NCBI GenBank assembly: GCA_964235765.1
Contig: CAXSDH010000096.1
Coordinates: 1-13,210, forward strand
DNA length: 13,210 nt
Reading direction: 5' to 3'
DNA from: JAVVHH01 sp964235765
GTDB lineage: Bacteria; Pseudomonadota; Alphaproteobacteria; Acetobacterales; Acetobacteraceae
The notes under the pieces are model-generated. The model saw nothing but the letters and a program-made list of their open reading frames with translations, was not told the DNA's origin and did no database searches. Made by a program: the position numbers and the translations under genes. Below are positions 1-6,627 of the stretch, piece after piece; within the stretch, counting starts at the first letter, position 1; every line of letters begins with the position of its first letter.

Positions 1-36
1 TAGGACGAAGAGCATGGATCGATGCCCTAGCGCCTG

Positions 37-1110
37 CTACTCGGCCTCGACATGCACCAGTTGGGCCGGGTCGATCTCGACCCAAGCGTCCGTGCCGGCG
101 TTGAGTTCGGCGCTCGGCGGCGCGGCGAGGCGAAGCGACAGTTGGCCGTCCGCGCTGGCGAAGCTGTAGTCCCAGGTGTCGCCCAAGTAGGTGCGCTCGG
201 TGACCCGGCCGGCGAGGACGATGCCCTCCGCCGCGACCGGGCATAGGGCGTGCAGGCGTATAGCCGGCGCGCGCAACGAGAACACGCCTGCCGCGCCGTC
301 CGCCAGGGTTGTGGAAAGGCGGCACGCGGGCACGACAAGCCCCCCGAAGCGGACGGCGTCGCCCTCCCGCCTGCCTTCGAGAAGGTTGGTCCGGCCGATG
401 AAGTTCGCGACGAAGCGGGTGCGGGGGCGGCGGAACAAGGTCGCGGGGGCGGCGATCTGTTCGATCCGCCCCCCCGACATCACCGCGATGCGGTCCGAAG
501 TCGACATCGCCTCGGCCAGGTCATGCGTCACGTAGACCGTCGTCATGCCGAAGGCATCGTGGATGCGGCGGATTTCGCGCCGCATCTCCTCGCGCAGGCT
601 GGTGTCGAGGTTGGACAGCGGTTCATCGAGCAGCAACACCTCGGGCTTGACGACGACGGAGCGCGCCAGGGCCACCCGCTGCTGCTGGCCGCCGGAAAGC
701 TCGCCGGGATAGCGGCCCGCGAGCGCGCCGAGCTGCACCACGTCGAGCACCTCGGCCACGCGCTGGCGCAACTCGGACGCCGCGACGCGTCGCGCGCGCA
801 GCCCGAATGCGACGTTCTCGAACACCGTCATGTGCGGCCAGATCGCATAGCTCTGGAAAATCATGGACATGCCGCGCCTGTGGGGCGGCACGACGCTGGC
901 CGGCGACGACAGAACCCGCCCGTCCAGCGTGATCGTGCCGGCACTTGGCGCCACGAAGCCGGCGATCATCCGCAAGGTCGTCGTCTTGCCGCACCCGGAC
1001 GGGCCGAGCAGCGAGATGAATTCGCCTGCTTCCAGCACGAGGTCGAGGCGATCGACGACCGCGCTGGCACCATACGACCTTGTCAGCCCATCGAGTGCCA
1101 GCTTGCCCAT
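37..1110 (-). CDS. ABC transporter ATP-binding protein, FbpC/PotA type
   Basis: This is the cytoplasmic ATPase that powers the importer encoded just upstream. The 357-residue product has the full nucleotide-binding domain: Walker A GPSGCGKTT (residues 36-44), Q-loop Gln86, signature LSGGQQQR (138-145), Walker B VLLLDE (158-163), D-loop SNLD (166-169) and switch His196. A C-terminal extension from about residue 230 has the look of a TOBE domain, as in the PotA/FbpC/MalK group, where it can take part in regulation or subunit contacts. The ATG lies 2 bp after the permease stop codon, so translational coupling is likely; no strong Shine-Dalgarno is visible. It is the last gene of the operon in this window, and the 36 bp beyond its TAG show no clear terminator. 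Family assignment is firm. The substrate cannot be read from this subunit. Confidence 0.96.
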   Translation of the reverse strand: MGKLALDGLTRSYGASAVVDRLDLVLEAGEFISLLGPSGCGKTTTLRMIAGFVAPSAGTITLDGRVLSSPASVVPPHRRGMSMIFQSYAIWPHMTVFENVAFGLRARRVAASELRQRVAEVLDVVQLGALAGRYPGELSGGQQQRVALARSVVVKPEVLLLDEPLSNLDTSLREEMRREIRRIHDAFGMTTVYVTHDLAEAMSTSDRIAVMSGGRIEQIAAPATLFRRPRTRFVANFIGRTNLLEGRREGDAVRFGGLVVPACRLSTTLADGAAGVFSLRAPAIRLHALCPVAAEGIVLAGRVTERTYLGDTWDYSFASADGQLSLRLAAPPSAELNAGTDAWVEIDPAQLVHVEAE

Positions 1111-1112
1111 CG

Positions 1113-2834
1113 TCAGTCTCTTGCCACCATGAAGTCACGACCCAGGGACTTGCTGGCGGCGAGCACGACCAGCGCGGTGATCACCAGGACCAACAGGCTC
1201 ATCGCGGACAAGGTCTCGAACCGGCCCTGCTCGCTCAGGTCCATCATCAGCACCGACATGACGCGGCTCTTGGGCCCGGTCAGGAATACGGCGGTGGAGA
1301 GCTCGCGCGTGGCGATGATGAAGATCAACACCCAGGATCCGAGCAGCGCCTTCTTCAACAGCGGCAGCACCACGAGGCGGACGGTCCGGATGGGGCCGGT
1401 GCCCAGCATGTTGGCGGCTTCCTCCATCTCGGCGTTGAGGCCCCGCACGCTGGCCGCGGCCGAAACGAAGGCGATCGGCAGGAACCGGGTGACGAAGGCG
1501 ACCACCACGAGCGTGCCGGAGCCATAAAGCGCGAGCGGCGGGGCCGCGTAGGCGGCGTAAAAGCAGACGGCCAGGACGATCCCGGGGATCGCGGCCGGCG
1601 AGACCGCCAGGAACCCGAGAAACGGCCCGAACGGCAGCAGCCGCCGCCCTACTGCGTAGGCCAGGATAAAGCCGAGCAGCGTGCATCCCGTCGCGGCCAG
1701 GGCCGAGTACGCCAGCGTGTTCCAGATCGCGTCGCGGACCGTCGCCTGCCGCAACACCACGTCGACGAAGTTGTCGAGGGTGAAGTTGCCCGGCGCGAAC
1801 CCGACCGCCCAGGCCTTGGAGAACGACGTCCCGAGGAGAATCGCCGACGGCAGGACGACGGACAAGGTGCAGACCAGCGCGGCGTAGGCCACCAGCAGAT
1901 AGCCCCAACCCCCGATCCGCGTCCGCCCGGCCGCGGCCGCCTTGCCGGTGACCGTGACGAAGCCGCGCCGCGCCAGCACTAGCCGTTGCAGCCCGAGGAG
2001 GGCGGCGGCGGCGGCAAGCAGCGGCACCGCATAGGCGCACGCGACCTCCAGCCGGACCGGCGACGAGAAGAACGCCACGAGTTGCGTGCTGATGGTGTTG
2101 ATCCCGGCCGGTATGCCGATCAGCGCCGGCGCGCCGTACAGGGTCAGCGCCTCGAGCAGCACCAGCAACGTGCCGCCGATGATCGAGGGCAATGCCAAGG
2201 GCAAGGTGACACGCAGCAGCACCCGCAGCGTGCGCGCGCCGTGGATCTGCGCGGCCTCCTCCATGTCGGCGGGGATCTGCCCGAGGGCGGCGGCGACATA
2301 CACGTAGATCAGCGGGAAGCCATAGGTGGCGATCACGAACGATAGGCCCCAGAAGGAGTAGATGTCGAACGGCCCCGCCTGCCCGGTCAGCCAAGACCAC
2401 GCGCGGTTCAGCCATCCGGCGTTCGGCCCGGCGAGCAACGTCCATGCGATGGCGCCGACGAGCGGCGGCACGAGAAACGTCGCGATGACCCCCAGATGCA
2501 CGAGCGCGCGCGCCGGCATGTCCGTCCGCACGACACCCCAGGCCAGCGGCACCGCCATCGCCACGGACAGCAGCGCGGCGGCCGCAGCGATGCCGGCGGA
2601 GTTGATGATCGCCTCGACATAGCGGTACCGGCCGAAGGCCGAGGCATAGTTTGCAAGCGTGAAGGCCTGGGTGTCGCCATCCTCCAGGCTGGACATCGCG
2701 AGCTGCGCGAGCGGCATGACCACAAGGAACAGCATGATCGCCGCGACCAGCAAGGCGACCAGGATCGCGGGGCTGGCAGCGGCGGCGCGCATCCGGCCGG
2801 CCAGGGACGGCCCGGCTCCGCGTGGACCGGTCAT
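1113..2834 (-). CDS. ABC transporter permease, fused two-domain FbpB/ThiP type
   Basis: This inner-membrane subunit forms the translocation path of the importer. The 573-residue protein is a tandem fusion of two BPD_transp_1 domains with about 12 hydrophobic segments. Each half has its EAA loop, the contact site for the ATPase: MEEAAQIHGA at 191-200 and EMEEAANMLG at 469-478, each followed by the usual downstream proline (LPLALP and LPLLKK). A fused permease is normal for FbpB, ThiP and related importers. I place the start at the ATG MTGPRG, just before a short cytoplasmic N-terminus and the first membrane span (about 22-47). The frame stays open upstream only because the adjacent all-GC array contains no stop codons, so a longer call through the array would be an artefact. 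Only 8 bp separate this ATG from the array and the Shine-Dalgarno is weak (TAGG). Met15 is a possible alternative start. Confidence 0.94.
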   Translation of the reverse strand: MTGPRGAGPSLAGRMRAAAASPAILVALLVAAIMLFLVVMPLAQLAMSSLEDGDTQAFTLANYASAFGRYRYVEAIINSAGIAAAAALLSVAMAVPLAWGVVRTDMPARALVHLGVIATFLVPPLVGAIAWTLLAGPNAGWLNRAWSWLTGQAGPFDIYSFWGLSFVIATYGFPLIYVYVAAALGQIPADMEEAAQIHGARTLRVLLRVTLPLALPSIIGGTLLVLLEALTLYGAPALIGIPAGINTISTQLVAFFSSPVRLEVACAYAVPLLAAAAALLGLQRLVLARRGFVTVTGKAAAAGRTRIGGWGYLLVAYAALVCTLSVVLPSAILLGTSFSKAWAVGFAPGNFTLDNFVDVVLRQATVRDAIWNTLAYSALAATGCTLLGFILAYAVGRRLLPFGPFLGFLAVSPAAIPGIVLAVCFYAAYAAPPLALYGSGTLVVVAFVTRFLPIAFVSAAASVRGLNAEMEEAANMLGTGPIRTVRLVVLPLLKKALLGSWVLIFIIATRELSTAVFLTGPKSRVMSVLMMDLSEQGRFETLSAMSLLVLVITALVVLAASKSLGRDFMVARD

Positions 2835-2842
2835 CAGCCTAT

Positions 2843-3052
2843 GCGCGGGCCGGCCGCGGGCCGGGCGCGGGCCGGCCGCGGGCCGGGCGCGGGCCGGNNN
2901 NNNNNNNNNNNNNNNNNNNNNNNNNNNNNNNNNNNNNNNNNNNNNNNNNNNNNNNNNNNNNNNNNNNNNNNNNNNNNNNNNNNNNNNNNNNNNNNNNGCG
3001 CGGGCCGGCCGCGGGCCGGGCGCGGGCCGGCCGCGGGCCGGGCGCGGGCCGG
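2843..3052. repeat. All-GC tandem array, 22-bp period, interrupted by a gap
   Basis: The unit is made of two 11-bp half-units, gcgcgggccgg and ccgcgggccgg (plus strand), which differ only in their first base. On the left (2843-2897) there are 2.5 units and on the right (2998-3052) the same 2.5 units in the same phase. Each side is 55 bp, starting and ending with the gc-type half-unit. The periodicity breaks abruptly at both outer edges (AT before 2843, T at 3053). There is no A or T in either block and no stop codon in any frame. The array fills most of the spacer between the binding-protein stop codon (3071) and the permease start (2834). It contains the palindromes ccgcgg and ggccggcc and could fold strongly in RNA or single-stranded DNA. 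The true copy number is unknown because of the N run. It could be a structural intercistronic element, a variable-number repeat or a member of a dispersed family. Confidence 0.93.
2898..2997. other. Assembly gap (100 N)
   Basis: There are exactly 100 undetermined bases, the conventional placeholder for a scaffold gap of unknown size. The same 55-bp tandem-repeat block abuts it on both sides, so the gap sits inside the repeat array. The join is believable because the flanking genes are the binding protein and permease of one importer. The missing sequence is probably more of the same array, but other content cannot be excluded. Confidence 0.97.
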
Positions 3053-3070
3053 TGGCGCGCCCGGCGGCGG

Positions 3071-4120
3071 CTATACACCGAACGTGTCGCGCCACTTCTC
3101 GATGACGAGTGGGATGCCCTTCTCCAGGTCGGCGCCGCTCGCCTGCATGATCTTGATCTCCTCGGGCCGCTTGACGCCGGCTTCGGGCGGCACCGCCTCG
3201 CAGACGGGCAGCAGGAAATGCGTGGCGGCGATCGTCGAGGCCTGCTTGTCGAGCAGCCATTCCAGCAACAGCTTGGCGGCGTTCGGATGCGGTGCACCCT
3301 GCATGATCGAGGACGGGTTGATCATCATGATGGCGCCGTCCGCGGGGTAGACGATCGCCACCGGGTTCCCGCGATGACCGAGGTCCAGGATATTGTCGGA
3401 CGGGCCGATGCCGACCAGGCGCTCGCCGTTGGCGACCGTCGTCGGCGGATCGATCAACGACCGGCCGATCAGCGGCTTGTTCTTCGCGAGCTTGTCGAAA
3501 AACCCCCAGCCGTAAGTCCGCTCCATGATGTAGGTCCAGGTGCCCATGCCGCCGCTGTAGGCGGGATGGCCAAGCGCGACCTTGCCCAGCCACTTCGGGT
3601 CGAGCAGGTCGGTCCAGGCCTTCGGCGCCTCGTCCGCCTTCACCTTGCTCGTGTTGTAGACGATGCTCGTGAAGCCCGTGTAGGTGACTTGCAGCTCGTG
3701 CGCAGGGTCATACTCGCGGAACAGCGGGCGCAGGCCGCCGCTGACGATCGGCTGGTACGGCATGAGCAGGCGTCGTTTGCTGAGGCTGGCGTATTGGCCG
3801 AGGTCGGTCGAGCTGAACACGTCGCAGTTCGAGGCGCCGGCGCGCAGGTCCTGGCTCAGCTTCTGGTAAACGACCTGGCCCGTCGCCCGCACGACGTTGA
3901 CGGCGACACCGGGATAGCTCGCCATGAAGGCCTGGGCGAGTTGCTCGGCCTCGGCGGAGCCGATATGGGCGATGTACCAGGTGACCTGGCCATCCTTCTT
4001 CGCAGCCTCGTGCAACGTCGCGAGCAGAGGGTTGGCTGCCGCCCGCGCGGGGTGGGCGCCCGGCAGGCCGGATGCCGCCGCCCCCGCGAGGCCGGTGATG
4101 CATGCGCGCCTGCTGATCAT
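3071..4120 (-). CDS. Extracellular solute-binding protein of the ABC importer
   Basis: This periplasmic receptor delivers the substrate to the permease encoded downstream. The 349-residue protein begins MISRRACITG, a twin-arginine-like n-region, followed by a short hydrophobic stretch and probable cleavage near residues 27-29 (ARAAA). That gives a Tat or Sec signal peptide; the SRR context favours Tat only weakly. The mature part matches the FbpA/PotD-like binding-protein class (SBP_bac_6/8) in length and pattern, with FTSIVYNTS near the hinge region and KAWTDLLDPKWLGKVALG typical of the class. It has no adjacent Tyr-Tyr pair, the hallmark of many ferric-binding FbpA proteins, so iron is not the favoured ligand. 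The ATG is preceded by GGGCGGGA at an 8-nt spacing. The gene follows the amidohydrolase by 88 bp, and the permease follows after the GC repeat array. The substrate is unknown; an organic acid fits the neighbours. Confidence 0.93.
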   Translation of the reverse strand: MISRRACITGLAGAAASGLPGAHPARAAANPLLATLHEAAKKDGQVTWYIAHIGSAEAEQLAQAFMASYPGVAVNVVRATGQVVYQKLSQDLRAGASNCDVFSSTDLGQYASLSKRRLLMPYQPIVSGGLRPLFREYDPAHELQVTYTGFTSIVYNTSKVKADEAPKAWTDLLDPKWLGKVALGHPAYSGGMGTWTYIMERTYGWGFFDKLAKNKPLIGRSLIDPPTTVANGERLVGIGPSDNILDLGHRGNPVAIVYPADGAIMMINPSSIMQGAPHPNAAKLLLEWLLDKQASTIAATHFLLPVCEAVPPEAGVKRPEEIKIMQASGADLEKGIPLVIEKWRDTFGV

Positions 4121-4208
4121 TTGTTATGTCCCGCCCTTGCCCGGCTCGTTGGAGTCCGCCGAGTTGTTCGTAATTGCACCCGGACCGTGCCCGTCGGCCG
4201 TTTACGCG

Positions 4209-5078
4209 TCAACCGCCCTGCGGAGCTTGCGTGCCGGGTCGGTCGAAGCCGTACAGCATTTGGCTCGTTTCGTCGATGGCGGCGCGGTCCCTGGCGTTCG
4301 GCACCCAGCTCTCGTAGGCGTCGACCACCGCGCCGTAGGTGATCGTATCGCTGAAATCCGTGAAGGGGCAGTCGCTGCCCCACACCAGGCGCTGGGGTCC
4401 GCCGGCGGCCAGCAGCGAGCGCGCCAGTGGCGCCGGGTCGCAGCCGAGCCGGAAGGCGCCGGACAGCTTCACCCAGGTTCGCCCGGCGCCGACGGCGCGC
4501 AGCAAGGCCTGGAAACCTTCGGACGACGCGCCGAGCGCAGGATCGGGCCGGCCGAAATGGTCGATGACGAGCCGCATCGGCGCGGCCAGCAGCGCCGGCA
4601 GCAGGAGCGGAAGGCGCTGTCCGTCGATATGCAGGTGCACGTGCCAGCCCAGGTCGGCCAGCCGGCGAAAGAACAGCTTGTACTCGTAGGAGGCGAGGTC
4701 CGGCAGGTGCGCGGCGTCGCGAAGCGACAGGCGGACGCCGATGGCGCGGTCCCCGTCCATCGCCTTCAGGACGTAGGGGTCGGTCGCGGGGTCGAGGATC
4801 ACGGTCGCCTTGAATCGGGACCGCCCGCTGATCTGGCGCATCGTGTAGTCGTTGTAGGTCCCTAGGAAGCGCGGGGCGGCGATCACGGCGAACGTCACCC
4901 CGTGCCGGTCCAGGATCGCTTCGTAGGCGTCGATCTCGAAGTCATCCTGGGGGACGAAGACCACGCCGGGCGGCATGGGAAGGTCACGGCGGAAGATGTG
5001 CGCGTGGCTGTCCACCAGCCGCCCGGGGGGCGAGGCGGCCTGCATGTTCGAGCGGCCCGCGCTATCCTGCGCTGGCAT
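4209..5078 (-). CDS. TIM-barrel amidohydrolase/lactonase (COG3618, Amidohydro_2)
   Basis: This is a predicted cytoplasmic hydrolase of 289 residues in the Amidohydro_2 family. Relatives include 2-pyrone-4,6-dicarboxylate hydrolase (LigI) and several sugar-acid and muconate-type lactonases, most of which open lactone rings. Visible landmarks are the strand-1 His-x-His in VDSHAHIF (His25, His27), histidines in VHLHID (148 and 150), VIDHFGRPD (His174) and the strand-8 aspartate in LVWGSDCPF (Asp236). No N-terminal signal is seen. The first ATG overlaps the end of the aldolase gene by 17 bp and has a moderate AGG 9 nt upstream. A second in-frame ATG (Met12, at 5045) would remove the overlap, but its Shine-Dalgarno is no better. 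The overlap with the aldolase gene and the downstream importer point to one catabolic operon. The exact substrate cannot be deduced; a lactone or cyclic ester is the family-based guess. Confidence 0.9.
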   Translation of the reverse strand: MPAQDSAGRSNMQAASPPGRLVDSHAHIFRRDLPMPPGVVFVPQDDFEIDAYEAILDRHGVTFAVIAAPRFLGTYNDYTMRQISGRSRFKATVILDPATDPYVLKAMDGDRAIGVRLSLRDAAHLPDLASYEYKLFFRRLADLGWHVHLHIDGQRLPLLLPALLAAPMRLVIDHFGRPDPALGASSEGFQALLRAVGAGRTWVKLSGAFRLGCDPAPLARSLLAAGGPQRLVWGSDCPFTDFSDTITYGAVVDAYESWVPNARDRAAIDETSQMLYGFDRPGTQAPQGG

Positions 5079-5874
5079 GGCCGGCCGCCTGCTTGCCCGC
5101 CTGGCGCAGGAAAGCCGTGCGGGCGCTGCCTGCGGCCATCATGTAGGCGTGGTCGGAACCAGAGAGGATGAACTGCGCCCCCATTCCGATGTACCGCGAG
5201 GCGTTCTCCTGGTCGTGGATCCCGCCCATCCCGAGCACCTTTCCAGCCCTGGCGCAGGCGGCGCCGACCCGGGCGTAGGCATCGACCACCTTCGGATGCC
5301 CGGACTGGCCGGAGATCCCAAGCTCCGCCGTCAGGTCCGAAGTGCCGATCAGCAGCACGTCCACCCCGTCCACGGCAGCGATCGCCTCGGCGTTCGCGAC
5401 TGCTTCCGGGCTTTCGATCATGACGGCGATCAAGATCTCCGCATTCGCCTCGCGCTGGGCGTCGACCAGGGGAGGCGGGTTGAAGTTGAACACGGCCGGC
5501 GGTCCGCCCCAGCTGCGATGGCCGGCGGGCGGGTAACGGAAGGCCGCGGCGACGCGCTTCGCGGCCCCTTCGGTATCGACGTGGGGGATGACGATGCCGA
5601 GCGCGCCGTTGTCGAGCGCGCGCGTGCCCTCGTCCAGCGCACCGGCGCAGATGCGCACGATGGGCGTGATGCCCGTCGGGAGTGCTGCGATGCAGAGCTG
5701 CGTCGCCTCATGCACCGAGAACGCACCATGCTCCATGTCGATGAAAATCCAGTCGTGGCCGGTTGCGGCCGCCAGCATAGGCACCGCCGAGGTTCGCAAG
5801 TGGTTGACCTGGAAGCCGAGGGCTAGCTTGCCGTCCGCCATCCCTCGCTTCACCGTGTTCGATATGATCGGCAT
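5062..5874 (-). CDS. HpcH/HpaI-family class II aldolase
   Basis: This is a predicted metal-dependent pyruvate-type aldolase of 270 residues. The family includes HpaI, GarL and YfaU, which reversibly cleave 2-keto-3-deoxy acids to pyruvate plus an aldehyde (citrate-lyase-beta-like fold). Key sites fall where expected: IDMEHG with catalytic His49, Arg74 in PIVRI, metal ligands Glu154 (VMIES) and Asp180 (LIGTSDLTAELG), and the IPHVDT segment (96-101). I chose the ATG at 5874 because a strong GGGGGAGAAG Shine-Dalgarno lies just upstream; extending the frame to the ATG at 5928 would place that site inside the coding region and add 18 unusual residues. It is the first gene of the operon, overlapping the hydrolase gene by 17 bp. 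The aldehyde partner is unknown, and no dehydratase that would make a keto-deoxy acid is present in the window. Confidence 0.94.
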   Translation of the reverse strand: MPIISNTVKRGMADGKLALGFQVNHLRTSAVPMLAAATGHDWIFIDMEHGAFSVHEATQLCIAALPTGITPIVRICAGALDEGTRALDNGALGIVIPHVDTEGAAKRVAAAFRYPPAGHRSWGGPPAVFNFNPPPLVDAQREANAEILIAVMIESPEAVANAEAIAAVDGVDVLLIGTSDLTAELGISGQSGHPKVVDAYARVGAACARAGKVLGMGGIHDQENASRYIGMGAQFILSGSDHAYMMAAGSARTAFLRQAGKQAAGHASAG

Positions 5875-5879
5875 GGACG

Positions 5880-5889
5880 CTTCTCCCCC
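5880..5889 (-). promoter_or_regulatory. Shine-Dalgarno of the aldolase gene
   Basis: On the minus strand this reads GGGGGAGAAG, with the GGGAG core 8 nt before the ATG at 5874. It decides the start codon: an upstream in-frame ATG at 5928 has no comparable site. Confidence 0.75.
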
Positions 5890-5963
5890 GCTGCGGTCGA
5901 GCATCCCCCCGCCGACCCTGGATAGCAACGCCCGGCGCCGGATGGTGCTTCCGCGAGCGCAGC

Positions 5964-5998
5964 GACCGGCACGGCCAAGGAGGCTTCAAGGGCCGGTC
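5964..5998. repeat. Inverted repeat, 7-bp arms, upstream of the aldolase operon
   Basis: Perfect arms GACCGGC (5964-5970) and GCCGGTC (5992-5998) are separated by 21 bp. The element lies about 20 bp past the stop codon of the 166-residue protein and about 90 bp before the aldolase ATG. No T-run follows on the minus strand, so it is not a convincing intrinsic terminator. It could be an operator for the catabolic operon or a chance palindrome, since 7-bp GC-rich arms are not rare at this base composition. Confidence 0.3.
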
Positions 5999-6016
5999 TC
6001 GGGGATCAGCCGCCGA

Positions 6017-6517
6017 TCAAGCCCATTTGAGCTGCCCGTAGAGCGGGAGTTCGGCCCGCAGAATCGCATCCCCGAAGACGGTCCGCGTCCGGACGGCAGC
6101 GAAGCCATGCAGCAGCAACTCACGCGCCGCACGCTGCGCCGAAGCGTCCGCCATCTCCGTGGCAAGCCGGATGACGATCGTGCCAAGCGGCGCCAGCATG
6201 CGGCGGGCAGACGCGACGGTACGCCCAAGAACCTCGGCCGATGCGATCCCGGGTATGATCACGACGTCGGCCTGGCCGGCGCGAGGGCGGTCGCACAGCC
6301 GGACCATCGTCACGTCGCTATGGCCCCGGCGGAGCAACGCGCAGGCCAATTCCAGCGCGCCCGGAGCGACGATCACCACGCGGCAATCCAGGCCGGGGTC
6401 GGCTATCGCCAACAAGGCGGCCTCAGGTCCGCTCAGCGCCTCTGCGCATCCATGCAGCCCAAAGCCACCCAACCCGAGCGTCGCAGCCGCTGCCGCCAGA
6501 CCAGTCTGATGGTACAA
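6017..6517 (-). CDS. Hypothetical protein with a methyltransferase-like (Rossmann) pattern
   Basis: I do not recognise a named family. The 166-residue product has an Ala/Gly-rich N-terminus (residues 1-45). It then alternates strands and helices much like part of a class I SAM-dependent methyltransferase: CRVVIVAPGALELACALL in the position of motif I, ADVVIIPGI like the strand-4 acidic motif, and ARRMLAPLGTIVIRLATE like the 'LkPGG' strand-5 turn. The glycine-rich SAM loop is degenerate, so catalytic activity is doubtful. The start is TTG: an in-frame stop lies eight codons upstream with no ATG or GTG between, and a perfect AGGAG sits 6 nt before the TTG. It lies 169 bp after kdpE and 142 bp before the aldolase gene, so it is probably its own unit or a loosely attached tail of the kdp operon. 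That it is a gene is likely; its function is unknown. Confidence 0.72.
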   Translation of the reverse strand: MYHQTGLAAAAATLGLGGFGLHGCAEALSGPEAALLAIADPGLDCRVVIVAPGALELACALLRRGHSDVTMVRLCDRPRAGQADVVIIPGIASAEVLGRTVASARRMLAPLGTIVIRLATEMADASAQRAARELLLHGFAAVRTRTVFGDAILRAELPLYGQLKWA

Positions 6518-6523
6518 GTTTAG

Positions 6524-6528
6524 CTCCT
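6524..6528 (-). promoter_or_regulatory. Shine-Dalgarno supporting a TTG start
   Basis: A perfect AGGAG on the minus strand lies 6 nt before the TTG at 6517. It is the main support for calling the 166-residue protein and for its non-ATG start. Confidence 0.65.
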
Positions 6529-6627
6529 GTGCTGAACAGGATCATGGAGGCCATGCCGACCGCTCACGATCCGCCCTCAGTTTGCGCCGAAAGCGCATCG
6601 CGGTTCGATATGCGGCCTGGCCGTGCC

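Noticed and set aside
1..36. Terminator after the ATPase gene
   Set aside because: Only 36 bp are available and I see no stem-loop with a T-run.
2843..3052. CRISPR array
   Set aside because: Units are contiguous with no unique spacers, the period is 22 bp, and no cas genes are nearby.
1113..3593. 826-codon minus-strand frame joining the permease to sequence within the binding-protein gene
   Set aside because: The frame is open through the GC array and the Ns only for lack of stops. The real permease starts at the ATG at 2834 and the upstream part is a shadow of the binding-protein gene.
3071..4120. Ferric iron-binding protein FbpA
   Set aside because: The importer class fits, but there is no adjacent Tyr-Tyr pair and the operon contains carbon-metabolism enzymes, so an iron-specific name is not justified.
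4209..5078. Naming the hydrolase ligI (2-pyrone-4,6-dicarboxylate hydrolase)
   Set aside because: The family fits, but no other protocatechuate 4,5-cleavage gene is in the window and the family has many lactone substrates.
6583..6597. Short hairpin TGCGC-CGAAA-GCGCA as a kdp terminator
   Set aside because: The stem is only 5 bp and no T-run follows on the minus strand; it is too weak to call.
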